Assembly (NCBI GenBank): GCA_020284085.1
Contig: JACEVL010000162.1
Coordinates: 1,164,766 to 1,228,765 of the forward strand
Direction of reading: 5' to 3'
Origin: Aporrectodea caliginosa
Taxonomy: Eukaryota > Annelida > Clitellata > Crassiclitellata > Lumbricidae
Length of the DNA stretch: 64,000 nucleotides
The translations under genes and the position numbers were made by a program. Every line of letters starts with the position of its first letter. The stretch's first letter is position 1. This document shows, piece after piece, positions 10,230-21,625 of this stretch. A model generated the notes under the pieces. That model did not search any database. It was given only the letters and a program-made list of their open reading frames with translations, and was not told where the DNA came from.

Positions 10230-11282
10230 TAATAATAACACATAAACAAAATAATCAACATTTGAAAATAAACCAAATATAAGCAATGATTATAATACAA
10301 CTATTGATTAATAGAAAGAAAGACAGCATTAACAGTCAATTATTTGCGTATTAATGATCATTTTGCTTTTATTTTAGTCATGTGTCCGATTTTCAACAAA
10401 TTCACTCATAGAATCAAGTTACGAGGAAATGAAGATGTGTATGGAATGACTAAACTGCGAAATAAAATCTGCTTCCTCTGTCGATCATTTTCCGATCCTA
10501 CTTTTCAAAATGTAATTCGTGTCTGTGAAGATCGAAATCCATTTCCTCTTGAGAAGGAAATCAAATGTATAGACATTATCTTGCCCGTTGACATTGGATC
10601 CAGTGAGAAGGAAAATTGTCTCTACGTTTCTGACTCAGTGAAGCGCTGCATCTGGAAAATTACAATAGAAGCAGATGACCAACAGAAAGTCACCAACTGG
10701 CTGACCACTGATTATCAGCCAGAAACTATGTCAGTGTCCAACGATGGTCAGTTGTTGGTGGTCAGTGGTTCATCGCCCATTCTGATTATCTACGGATCAG
10801 ACGCAGAACTTATCCGATCCATTCAGTTACCAAAAGACATCAAGAACCCTCTCCATGCAGTGGAAACATCCATCGGAAATTTCATCATCATTCACGGGTG
10901 GATGGTAAGGGAGAAGGAGGGAGAGAGTGGATCAAGTGGGGGAGAGGTGGTAACGATGTGTGGCATGAGTGAATTGACCAGAGATGGGCAAATGGTAATT
11001 CGTCGTTTTAGTCCTTCAAATGAAACCCAGATACTGATTTATCCGTTTTATCTGTCACTCGATTCAGACGATCGAGTGTTTGTGGCTGACAGACTGAATG
11101 ATAGAGTGATTCTCTTGGATTCTGATCTCAAATGGGATCGAATTCTTTGTCCAACAAAAGAAGAAAAAGAAGAAACGACGATCCGAGAGCCACGGAGATT
11201 GTGTTACGACGAAGAAAAGAAACAACTGATCGTCGGTGGATATTCAGGACAAGTTATTGTTTACACTTTAAGTCGGATATAA
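7473..11282 (+). CDS. CARD-like / TRADD-N-like / beta-propeller protein (5' end not found)
   Basis: Three exons can be joined in frame: 7473-7760, 8689-9045 and 10378-11282 (TAA). Together they give about 515 residues without an internal stop. Exon 1 has a CARD-like death fold, exon 2 a TRADD-N-like alpha/beta domain and exon 3 an NHL-like beta-propeller. All junctions are phase 1, and exons 1 and 2 are symmetric (288 and 357 nt). Intron 1 is GT-AG (ggag/gtgtaa to tttcag). Intron 2 fits best as GC-AG (gttg/gcaagt to ttttag). Death-fold adaptors coupled to ligand-binding propellers suggest an immune or cell-death sensor; this is inference. The start codon is unresolved: ATG GAC GAG at 7290 is followed by a possible donor, but its phase does not match. 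Confidence 0.6.
8689..9045 (+). CDS. Exon: TRADD-N-like domain
   Basis: 119 codons. A basic coiled stretch (ELQLLHQQIEDLRNR) leads into IEILNSQLDRQTVVVWIWCS, then ALEHIQSLYESNQLRDILFD. The pattern of a strand-forming VVVWIWCSS followed by a helix with YxSxxLRDxL matches the TRADD-N-like fold common in invertebrate immune-type proteins. Acceptor tgctttcag; likely GC donor (gcaagt) at 9046. Recognition is from pattern memory, not a search. Confidence 0.55.
9185..9470 (+). repeat. tRNA-derived SINE-like repeat (family B) in intron 2
   Basis: A B-box-like ggaatcgattcc is followed by ttgactcaaccttccagatg and gataaaatgagaagtagg. The 3' part, atgtaatcttactgcgtatt, is shared with the copy at 27772-28025. 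Confidence 0.5.
10100..10230. repeat. (AAT)n microsatellite
   Basis: Near-pure aat repeats, mostly 10141-10227, inside intron 2 of the CARD/propeller gene. The poly-Ile ORF on the minus strand is an artefact. Confidence 0.95.
10378..11282 (+). CDS. Exon: NHL-like beta-propeller domain
   Basis: About 300 residues ending at TAA. Propeller blade signatures: VYGMTKLRNKICFL near the start, CLYVSDSVKRCIWKI, PETMSVSNDGQLLVVSG, the LxLDSDDRVFVADRLNDRVI blade, and RRLCYDEEKKQLIVGG at the end. This order matches a group of invertebrate NHL-like propellers often linked to death-fold or TRADD-N modules. There is no signal peptide or membrane segment, so it is probably cytoplasmic. Confidence 0.65.
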
Positions 11283-11350
11283 ACTCACTTTCATCCAAAG
11301 TTACTGACAAACAATTATTCGTTCCAAACAAATAATTCTGTTAACAAATT

Positions 11351-11519
11351 GGTTAAACCGTATTTTACGTTGCTAAATTATTTGATATTGTCACTTCATG
11401 AAGGTTGAAGGTGGATTGATGATAGTTGTCATGGACATAGGTAGACTGCTTACTTACCAATGTCAAGTACGGCATTGAAGACATTAGAATAATTTAGCAA
11501 CGTAAAATACGGTTTTAGC
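11351..11519. mobile_element. Short MITE, GGTTAAACCG/GGTAAWCCCG family
   Basis: 169 bp. Inverted ends: ggttaaaccgtattttacgt and the reverse complement of cgtaaaatacggttttagc. The interior keeps only the constant module (tagactgcttacttaccaa) seen in the 490-bp copies at 30148, 49499 and 59446. Flanks aacaaatt and aacaaaat differ at one of eight bases and may be the target duplication. Confidence 0.65.
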
Positions 11520-11964
11520 AACAAAATATTCAAAATAATATTTAATAATAAAAATTATTTAGCAGATATAAAATTTAATGTATAACAGGAAAGAGCTTAT
11601 TTTAAAAATTTAGCAAATCCTACATTAGAAAAATCACAGACATACAATACGCATATATATAACGCCATGTCGATAAGTAAGAAGATCGCAACGACCGATG
11701 GTGCTAAGCATTGGCAAAGAACCTGAGCTGATTGGTTGGATCAGATGACTGTTGCAGTTAATAAAAGCGTAGGGACGGAGTTTGATTTACTAATTAATTA
11801 AAGCTGGCATCCGTCTAATATGCCACGTGGACAATAATTAGCTATTGGATGAAACTAACGTAGGCCTATTGCGTTCACAATGAATGTTAGTGACATTGTA
11901 AAATATTGTTTAGATGCCTTAAATCTATCAATTTTATTTCAACTGTATTGTACATAATTTTGAA

Positions 11965-12022
11965 TTGTCGTCAACGGCCTTTGATGTCATATGATGACGT
12001 TAAACTTTGAATAAATAAAAAT
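11965..12022 (+). repeat. Family A module two copy
   Basis: cgtcaacggcctttgatgtc followed by gatgacgttaaactttgaat. Confidence 0.55.
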
Positions 12023-12144
12023 TGCATTCGGTGTTTAATGACCTCTCGTGGAGGCGCTTTCATCACCTTCGGTTAATGGGTGAAACTCTCTGCAGGAGAA
12101 GTTCCAAAGTTTAACGTAATAGTACTACAACTATTACTACTGAT

Positions 12145-12275
12145 GGTGATAATGATGACGACGACGACGACGACGATGATGATGATGATGATTATGATGA
12201 TGATAATAATGGTGATGGTGATAATGATGATGATGATGGTGCTGGTGGTGTTGGTAGTTATCGTGCTAGTGGTGG

Positions 12276-12333
<58 letters not shown>

Positions 12334-12430
12334 GGTGGTGGTGGTGGTGGTGGTGGTGGTGGTGGTGGTGGTGGTGGTGGTGGTGTTGGTAGTTATAGTG
12401 GTGGTGGTGGTGGTGATGATGATGATGATT
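12145..12430. repeat. (GAT)n/(GGT)n microsatellite
   Basis: Interrupted gat and ggt repeats. The Met/Val-rich ORF across it is a repeat artefact. Confidence 0.95.
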
Positions 12431-12457
12431 TTTTGTTAGGCTATGTATTGCTATTAT

Positions 12458-12565
12458 TGGTTGGTTAGTTGCTGTTTAACGACACTGTGCCATAACGAAT
12501 ATGATTAGCGTCGCCCTCCTTCTTTCTACAGGATTGGGACTAGCACTGCCAGAGTACGACATTGG
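12458..12565 (-). repeat. SINE-like family A copy
   Basis: Reverse orientation: gttgctgtttaacgacactg, then gattagcgtcgccctccttc, ending near actgccagagtacgac. Confidence 0.65.
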
Positions 12566-13423
12566 CTGTGCTAATTTGCTATTGCGTTTATTATTACTAG
12601 TCAAACAGGCGAATTAGACGGGTGTAGAGTCATAGTAGACCAGAAGAAGAAGAGAATTTTGGGTAATACTTAGACACCTCATTTGAGTGTTCCAGATACC
12701 CTATAAGTAACAATACGCAGAAAAAGCAGTGCGTAGAAAATAGGCGATCTCGCTTTCTTATTGAACTCAAACATGTCTGACAATACGGCGTCGTTTAACA
12801 AACCTATCATCATCATCGTCGTCGTCGTCATCGTCATCGTCGTCATCATTATCATTACAGAGAGACATGTACCGCACTATTATACGATATCGAACCTTGT
12901 AATGTCTGCTGAAAATGTTCGATTTTTTCCTTTTATGGTGCAAAGTAATGTAAGCGTCTACCACAGCCACAAGATGTCCTTAAACACTGATTTTATAACT
13001 AACATTTTAAGCTTCGCTTAGAAACCTTTAAATCGCGTCTTCAATACGCTCTAAAATACTTGTTTTCAAGCGGTGCATCTGATATTATAACAGAGAATTT
13101 ATTTATTAAACGTGAAAAATGGCGTTTAGACATTGTGGCGCTATATAGGCCTACTATTGACAATATAAACGAGAGCTAATAATGAGGATTGTAGGCCTAC
13201 GTAGCTTTTCAGATCGTGCCTTTGATGCCACAAGACGTCTTTAAACTGTTGATCTCCGAACGTCGCGTGGGTGTTGCGAATTCAGCATTAGCGTCCCTAA
13301 GATGTTAAAAAATACAGGAATGGAAATTATGTCTTTACACACCTCAAAAACGGTTGCATGTGACGTTAGAAATTCAGCAATATAGGTCTAATGTTGAAGT
13401 GCACTTGACACTACAACGGTTAG

Positions 13424-14391
13424 CCCTATGACGCACACCTGGGGTCCATTGGACCCCATCGATCAAACTTCCTTGAATAGCTGCGTTGATACAAATAGTA
13501 AAAATCTGAAATAATTCAAATTCCTCAGCAATTCATCCCCCTACATCTATGGAAAATTTCGAAGAGTTTAGATTTCTTGGTTCGATGATACAAAAATAAG
13601 AATGACACTAGGGCATATTTAGCACACCTGGGGTCCAGCAGACCCCAGGCTTTAACATTGATATTCCCATCGACTATGACATATTCCAGGCTGCGTTACA
13701 TACACAAATACACACATACATACATACATACATACATACATACATACATACACACATACATACATACATACATACATACATACATACATAGCCTACATGC
13801 ATATATATACATAGAAATATACATCCATACATATATGCATGTATATGCATGCAGGCATGCACACATACACATACAAACAAATACATGCATGAATGCATGC
13901 GTACATATATACATCCATACATAGATCCATCCCTGCATACATAAGTACATACATACATACATACATACATACATACATACATACATACATACATACATAC
14001 ATACATACATACATACATACATACATACATACATACATACATACATACATACATACATACATACATACATACATACATACATACATACATACATACATAC
14101 ATACATACATACATACATGCATACATGCATGCCTATATACATAGATACATACATGCATACATACATACATACATACAAACATACATATACATACATACAT
14201 ATATGCACATATACATAGATACATATATACATACATACATACATACATACATACATACATACATACATACATACGTGCATATATACACAGATACATACAT
14301 ATGTACATACTATTATACCCGTGTTATCGGCGGGGTCTATTAGACCCCAGGTGTGCTAAATGTGTTGGCCGGGAAGGTGTGCGTCATAGGG
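13424..14391. mobile_element. piggyBac-like element with TTAG target and a large ACAT array
   Basis: Ends ccctatgacgcacacct (13424) and its complement ggtgtgcgtcataggg (to 14391), flanked on both sides by ttag (13420-13423 and 14392-14395). Just inside each end is a cctggggtcc...ggacccc palindrome. The interior is almost entirely an (ACAT)n tract and no transposase is seen. A four-base TTAN target and CCCT terminus suggest a piggyBac-like origin. Confidence 0.6.
13700..14280. repeat. (ACAT)n microsatellite tract
   Basis: Long acat repeats at about 13713-13790, 13948-14117 and 14230-14275, with degenerate stretches between. All ORFs here are repeat artefacts (poly-YIHT and MYVC). Confidence 0.95.
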
Positions 14392-14467
14392 TTAGTCATT
14401 GTAAGATATCGGTTACCACACGAAAGTTAAACTGAAGATAACAGAATTCCGCCACTTTCCATGCTCT

Positions 14468-14566
14468 AGTAGTGCCAGTCCCAAGCATGTGGGTAAAAAG
14501 GAGGGCGACGTTTGATCATCTGTGTTATGAGTTATGACGAGGCGTCGCTAAACAGTAACTGACCGT
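14468..14566 (+). repeat. SINE-like family A copy
   Basis: tagtgccagtcccaagcatg, ggagggcgacgtttgatcat, ending gtcgctaaacagtaactgac. Confidence 0.65.
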
Positions 14567-15103
14567 CAAGGAACAATCTGCCTTTCCTCGTTAAAGTCAT
14601 GGAGAAAAGGAAGCTCTTCCACTACATCACAGTCAATCAGCCTGTCACTGACTTATTTATATCAATTATTTTGGTGGTATGGTTGAACTAGTTATGTCAT
14701 ATTTTCAAACTTCAATGAATGACTTAAATAGGGATAAGTAGGCCTACAATAAAAAAAGTAAATTTGGGTAAAATAAAGTGGCTGAAAAGAGCTCCATTTG
14801 GCAGCAAACGCTCTAAAATGGGGAGCTTAAGACGCTCTCTCAGATCCCTAGTCATGGCAGACTTTGTCCCAGTAGTCCAAATCCGTTAAAATATGCTCTG
14901 TGACCTGTGTCACTTCCGTCTCCCTCTCCTTCGCTCTCCCTTCGTCCATAGGACCTACTCTTTCGCACTCCTTCCATCTTCCCATCCGTTACCCTACCTC
15001 CGTATGAACGTATACGACTTTATTTATGTGTATGTGTTGTATGCGTGGATATACGCATCATGTATGCAGGTATGCATAGACATGTATGCATACATGTTTG
15101 CAC

Positions 15104-15203
15104 ATGGTTAGCTGCTATTTAACGACGCTTTTGAAGATCATTAGTGTTGCCCTCCTCCTTTATTTAGGCTTGTGATTGGCACTGCCAGAGTACAGGCAGT
15201 GGT
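15104..15203 (-). repeat. SINE-like family A copy
   Basis: Reverse orientation: tatttaacgacgc, gttgccctcctcctttattt, cactgccagagtac. Confidence 0.6.
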
Positions 15204-15547
15204 GCAGTTGGATCCACGTAGATTAACCACTGTCTTATTACTGCAGTAGCGTTTGAACGAAAATGGGAAATTTATGGCGTCAGAAAGACCAGATTTAAAG
15301 GTGTCTATGCAAAGCTTGGCAATAACAGAGATATTCAGTGTTTAATTTTACTAATTTACCAGTTCAGTTTTCTTTTAGCTTACGCTTAATTGTTAAAATC
15401 TTTTGCGAGCGATTTTCGGCTGTATATGGACGTCATTTCATTTCCATTGTGTAGCAACAAGATATTGGAGATGTCGAGTGTAACAAAACGATTCCTAATG
15501 TTTAATAGCATGTTTCAGCAACAGAGGCCGTTGCTGACGTAATGTTG

Positions 15548-15650
15548 GTTTGGGTAGTTGCAGCTGTGTAACGACACTGTTTCATTACAAAGATGGTTAG
15601 CGTCGCCCTCCTCATTCCTCCAGGCTTGGGACTGACTCTACCAAAGGCAT
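15548..15650 (-). repeat. SINE-like family A copy
   Basis: Reverse orientation: gtgtaacgacactgtttcat, gttagcgtcgccctcctcat, aggcttgggactgactctac. Confidence 0.65.
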
Positions 15651-15864
15651 TCGGTGGTGGAGGAGTTGGAAATTACGTGATTATTATGTTATTATTCCAT
15701 GTAATATAACGACAGTTAATGCTATGTGTTAGCCCAGGCGATCAACCTGCAAACTATTTATCTATTTATTGCTCATTCTGAACATGTTTCAAAGGTGTCT
15801 AATAAAATCGTTTACGTTGCTAGAGGTCCAATGCACTTTACCTTTCCAAATCTAGTGTAATCTA

Positions 15865-16270
<406 letters not shown>

Positions 16271-16809
16271 GTGCATTAAAGACTTTAAACACTTAAAGTC
16301 ATTCTAACTAGCCTAACTAACTATAGCCAGATTGACTCCAAACTTCAGCTTGGTATAGAAAAACCCCTAAGATGTCCTTAAATACACTTATTTAGAAAAT
16401 ATATCTCTAAATTTGTTATTTCGCCAGCCGGAGGCCAAACGAAAAAATTAATGTTTTAACTGTCATTTCTTAAATTCTTAAACAGCTTTAGTCCGATTGA
16501 CTTCAAACTTGACCTATAGATAACGTCATAAGGAGTGAAGGGTTCCAAATAACATGGTAACAACAGACGTAAAATTCATCCCAATGATCTATTAAATATT
16601 TTTATATCTTTTTTGCCCAGCCCCATGTTTTGTCAGGGTTAGAAGGATCATTTCTTGCTGACTTTCTTCACAAAGGAAAAAGTCCAGGAAAAGGATATAT
16701 CTTTGTTGGTATTCATTATCACTGGCCGTTAACACTTTCACATTAATTTTTCTTTTACCGTCTTTAAATAGAGTAGGGCCTAGAGTAGGGTTGCATTGCT
16801 TTTGTGAAG

Positions 16810-16925
16810 GATATATAATATATAATATATAATATAATTATATATAATATATATCATATATAATATATATAATTTTTATAATATATATATAATATATATA
16901 TCATATATATAATATATAGCCTATA
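16810..16925. repeat. AT-rich (ATATAATAT) tract
   Basis: Low-complexity tataatatat repeat adjoining the mariner-like insertion. Confidence 0.9.
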
Positions 16926-16927
16926 TA

Positions 16928-17526
16928 CACGGTGATTCAATAAAAAGTAAGCCAAACTTTGTATTTCATATAAGTACTTTCTAACATGAAAAAGTATTAA
17001 ATTTTTTTGTGAAGAAACTCTCAGTAGTATGGTTTAATCATTTAATTAAAGAAGATGTTCAAAATGTCCTCCTTCTGCTTGCACGTAAGCCTGGAGGCGC
17101 TGGCGCCATTGGGCAACGTTTTCTTCAGTGCGCGATGACCTTCGTCTGCCAGTACCAATGACGCGGTCGACTGACCCTGTTCCGCTAATTTTTCGAAGCA
17201 ATTTATCTAATCCGTTTCTGGTCCAGTGTTTTAAAGAGACTCTTGTAGAAATTGACGGCTGCTGTAATTCTTGGATTCCCTCAAACCTTTTATCATGTGT
17301 AAATCTTCCTTACTAAAAGGCTTTTTTCGGAAATTGCTAGTTTTTTGTTTATGTTTTTAATTGTATTATCGTCTGCTTTTTTGAGTAGGAAATAAAAACC
17401 GTAAGTCATTAAAATGAAAAAGTATTTATGTGCATGTTTTTATTTTTAAAATATTATTAATAAAATATAGTTCAAGCTTTAATATTTGTTTATAAAATTT
17501 GGCTTACTTTTTATTGAATCACCGTG
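16928..17526 (-). mobile_element. Tc1/mariner-like deletion derivative
   Basis: 599 bp with inverted ends starting cacggtgattcaataaaaag (16928) and its complement ending cgaatcaccgtg-like at 17526, flanked by TA on both sides. Near 17055-17115 the minus strand encodes QWRQRLQAYVQAEGGHFEHL followed by a Leu and a stop. This is the C-terminus expected of a DDE Tc1/mariner transposase. The catalytic core is missing, so it is non-autonomous. Confidence 0.8.
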
Positions 17527-17534
17527 TAATATAT

Positions 17535-17700
17535 ATACACTGAAAGCACTGACATTAAATTAAAGTGTCTACATAGTAGCCTAATATTTGAAATAATTTT
17601 TAGTAAAAATTTTAATTTACTAAATTAGTTTTAATAGCTGAAAAAGGTCCCGGAACGCCGCTCCGGACCGTTCCGGATGAAAAAAGCACTGCACCGAAAT
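17535..17700. repeat. Dispersed repeat, copy 1
   Basis: Shares aaagcactgacattaaatta-like start and aacgccgctccgg...gaaaaaagcactgc end with 33515-33665. Family unknown. Confidence 0.55.
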
Positions 17701-17872
17701 TTGTGTTTCAGATGCCAAATTTTTGTGGGCCCAGTGGGGGGGGGTTGGTTCTCCATCGACTACTGGGGGTTAGACGCCACTGGCTGAGTCGACCTTTGGG
17801 AGGTATCGGGAAGCGATCCCGCGTTCGTGCCGATCTTCTGCTCTTCGCGCCAGTGTTACCATTACCCTAACC

Positions 17873-19080
17873 CAGGCATGGGCAACTTCTTTTAACAGAG
17901 GGCCACTTGAAGGTTTTAAGGGCAGCTCAGGGGCCGTATGCCAATCGCGAGCTAATTTTTGCAGATTCATTTGTCCTAGAAAATGAAACGCTATTAATTT
18001 TATTCAAACTAAATATTACAGAATAAAGCAAATGAAGATAATTTTCATGACGAATAGGCCTATCTAATTATCCTAATACATTAGTCCTACACTAAAAATA
18101 AAAAACGATTTTTTTCCAGTTTTAAACATACATAAAGCTGTTTGTCTGCACACAGTATCCATTTGCTTGGTGTGCTATATTTAATGTGAGATCTGGCACT
18201 TCTTCTTACGATAGAATTCCGCAATGTTTGCTTCAATGTTCGAAGTGGCAATTCGAAGTTCATTGGAGAGCTTGTCATCTGTTAGTCTGCATCTGCTTTT
18301 TGCACTTTGTTATCGTCATCTTTGAGAAGAATTGTTCACAAATATAGGTGCACCGTGCATGGAAACAGAGCAACCAGTTTTAGGCTATGAAAATTTAAAT
18401 GAAGGATTAGAATCCTGAGAATGTTGCAGTTTGTAGGACTGATTCAGAGGTACCTCACGAAATTTCCTTTCCAACTTACAGTTGCATTGGAGTTCAATCA
18501 ATTCCATTTGCGTGGAGTTTGGTGCTGAATTGGCATATAGATAGAAAAGGGAGATTCAAACAATTTAAGTCCAATTCATGAGCAGTAAATCAGCAAACCG
18601 GGTCTGGAACTTTACTTTCAATGCAGTTATTTGTTCTGTGCACTTCTTGATATTTGCAGAATCAGTAAACATGGGAAATGCACAGTATTGCCTTTTGATA
18701 TTTAATTTCCCCAGAGTAGCAACTTCCTTTGAAAAGTTCAGACAGATAGTTTCTAAAGTAGCGAACCTACCCACCTGTGGTCTTGCTTCATGCAGAGAGT
18801 AGATTATATTGATGAGTGAGTAGTAAACTAGGCAAACTAGTTGACTAATGACTATAGACTAGACGCCGGATTTTTGATAAATAAGAAACAGATGTTTTAA
18901 TGTCCGTCTATTTACAGAAATTCTCTTGTGTAGGGCCGGATTAAAGGTTCCCAAACTAGGGCCGGATAAAAGGTCCCCAAAGTGCCAGGTACAGTGCTAA
19001 TATCAAAGACATGCCAAGGGCCGGTTCAAAGGTCCCCGGGGGCCGGATCCGGCCAGCGGGCCGCCAGTTGCCCACCCCTG
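17873..19080 (-). mobile_element. hAT element, decayed (ZBED/GTF2IRD2-like)
   Basis: Left end caggcatgggcaacttctt and right end gccagttgcccacccctg are inverted. They match the CAGGGGTGGGCAAC terminus of hAT elements. The flanks are a perfect 8-bp target duplication, ccctaacc (17865-17872 and 19081-19088). On the minus strand, fragments LTDDKLSNELRIATSNIE and ITALKVKFQTRFADLL resemble the hAT transposase C-terminal region. The frame is broken by several stops. Confidence 0.8.
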
Positions 19081-19580
19081 CCCTAACCCCTCTCCATACT
19101 GAATACTATGCGTAATCAAGAAGGTTTGATTGCTTATATATAAGTACTTTGCAACATTATGATAAAAAGCCTCAATTGATTTCCTGTGCAGCTTTCCAAT
19201 TTAACTTCGTTTCTTCATTACTTGGAAGTTGGGAGACCCTTTGAGACTTTGACTCCGGAGTCCGGATGAAACATTGAATGCGTCCTCCTTTGTCCTCCTT
19301 TCTGACTTTCTGTGTCCTCCTTTGGCTACCCATGTATCTGGCAACCCTACTTGGGGGAAAGTTTGGGCATTACTGGGTTAACCCACCGATATATGTTTTA
19401 GTTGAGCGGGAGGCGAACGCTTGGCCTTAAGAAAACATTGACAGACGGTAGATTTTTCTCGGCAACTACTGCCAATTGCACGCCGAAGTTAAGAATTGCG
19501 AGAGAGATAATACGTTTCTTAAAACGACGCCGTCATAACGACGATGATTGCTGATGACAGTTGTTTTAATAGCAGTTGTT

Positions 19581-20547
19581 TTAACCCTCGGGCTACCAAA
19601 AAGGGGGGGTGGTTGCCACCCCCCTACGTTTTTATGCATAATTTTTTTTCCATATGGAATATAATTTTTGCATTTTAGGTAGCTGTAGCAGATTCATTAG
19701 CGCACATTTTGAGGTAAACATCATGGTGGTAGCCCACGCCATTCAAAAGTTATACCTGATATACCTGAGGCACCAGGGGGGTGGGTGGCTACCACCCCCT
19801 AGTTTTTCGACTATAGCTTATTGACTATTCTTCCTAGAAGAGAAACAATTATACCATTCTTTGGAGGGAATGCAGGGCTTCATTTGCATACCTACATCTT
19901 TGTCTTATGAAAACCGAAGTGATCAAAATAAATAATAATACGCGTAATATGCGTGAAAATGGCTGAATGGAAGGACTCCCCTTAGTTTTTGTCTGTAGCG
20001 TATTCATTTGTCTTCATGGAAGAGAAACAAAGATACCATTCTTTAGAGGGAATGTAGGGCTTCATTTGCATACCAACATCTTTGTCTTTTGAATACCGGA
20101 AGTGATCAAAATAAATAATAATACGCGTAATCTGTGTGAAAATGGCTGAATACAGCACTACAACGTAAACCGATATATATGTATGGATATATATGTATGG
20201 ATATACATTTATACTATATAAACATGTGTAGGGATGATTGTTTGTATCTTTTATACATAGATTAGTTTCAAAACACACATAATCTTATATTTGTTTATCA
20301 AAAAGTACAAAATGTACGCAATAATATAAAATATTGCTAATTAATGGGTTCCGTTGTTAAAGTGATGTAATTTCGAGGTGCATTCACATAATGTACAACT
20401 AAATATACCATTCTGTGCAGAAATGAATGCTGAATCCATTGATATATTACAAGTTATGATATGTGAAACCAAACACGAAATCCAGGGGGTGGTAACCACC
20501 CCTTGGTAGCCAGTGTTACAAAAAAAGCTTGGTAGCCCTAGGGTTAA
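19581..20547 (-). mobile_element. piggyBac-like TTAA MITE, full copy
   Basis: 967 bp from ttaaccctcgggctacc to ggtagccctagggttaa, the TTAA being the presumed target site. The sub-terminal short palindrome is gggtggttgccacccc. A 98-codon frame at 19982-20278 (-) is shared with the other copies but starts at GTG and has no upstream ATG, so it is unlikely to be a gene. Confidence 0.75.
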
Positions 20548-20570
20548 TACAGTAGAGAGAGCTGTATGTA

Positions 20571-20648
20571 TTAACCCTCGGGCTACCAATGGACCAACCA
20601 CCCCTTGGTAGCCAGTGTTACAAAAAACCTCGGTAGCCTGAGGCTTAA
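20571..20648. mobile_element. Minimal TTAA MITE derivative
   Basis: 78 bp: ttaaccctcgggctaccaa joined almost directly to the other terminus (gtagcctgaggcttaa). It is an internal-deletion product lying 23 bp after the previous copy. Confidence 0.7.
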
Positions 20649-20658
20649 GAATAAAGTG

Positions 20659-21625
20659 TTAACCCTCGGGCTACCAAGGGGGGGGTGGTTGCCACCCCCC
20701 CTAGGTTTTTTTCATCTCAAACTTTTTCCGTATTGAATAAAAATTTGACCTTTTAGGTAACTGTAGGGGGTTCATTTACACACGTTTTGAGGTAAAATGT
20801 GAGATGATATCTCATAGCGTTCAAAAGTTATACCCAATATACCCGAGGCACAATGGGGGGGGTACCCCCTAGATTTTCGACTATATCTTATCCGTCATTT
20901 AATATTAAGAGAATCAAATTATATCATTCTATAGAGGGAATGTGGGGCTACATTTCTATGGTCACTGAGTTGACCTGAGACAACCGGAAGTGCTCAAAAT
21001 AAATAATAACGCGTAACATGCGTGAAAAATGGCTGAATGGAAGCACTCCCCTTAGTTTTTGTCTGTAGCGTATTTATTTGTCTTCCTGGAAGAGAAACAA
21101 AGATACCATTCTTTAGAGGGAATGTAGGGCTTCATTTGCATACCAACATCTTTGTCTTTTGAATACCGGAAGTGATCAAAATAAATAATAATACGCGTTA
21201 TCTGTGTGAAAATGGCTGAATACAGCATTACAACGTAAACCGATATATATGTATGGATATATATGTATGGATATACATTTATACTATATAAACATGTGTA
21301 GGGATGATCGTTTGTATCTTTTATACATAGATTAGTTTCAAAACACACATAATCTTATATTTGTTTATCGAAAAAGTACAAAATGTATGCAATAATATAC
21401 AATATTGCTAATTAATGGGTTCCGTTGTTAAAAGTGATGTAATTTCGAGGTGCATTCACATAATGTACAACTAAATATACCATTCTGTGCAGAAATGAAT
21501 GGTGAATCCATTGCTATATTACAAGTTATGATATGTAAAACCAAACACGAAATCCAGGGGGGGTGGTAACCACCCCCCCCTTGGTAGCCCGTGTTACAAA
21601 AAAAGCTTGGTAGCCCTAGGGTTAA
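20659..21625 (-). mobile_element. piggyBac-like TTAA MITE, full copy
   Basis: 967 bp, same ends and length as 19581-20547 and the same 98-codon non-ATG frame at 21052-21348 (-). It lies 10 bp after the minimal derivative, so three insertions are clustered. Confidence 0.75.

Noticed and set aside
10082..10300. Poly-Ile ORF (-)
   Set aside because: Translation of an AAT microsatellite.
12080..12439. Met/Val-rich 119-aa ORF
   Set aside because: Translation of GAT/GGT repeats.
13658..14343. Several Tyr/Ile/His or Met/Tyr/Val/Cys ORFs up to 194 aa
   Set aside because: All read the ACAT repeat in different frames.
19982..20278. 98-aa ORF conserved in three MITE copies
   Set aside because: Starts at GTG with no usable ATG, no domain; conservation is explained by the copies being the same repeat.
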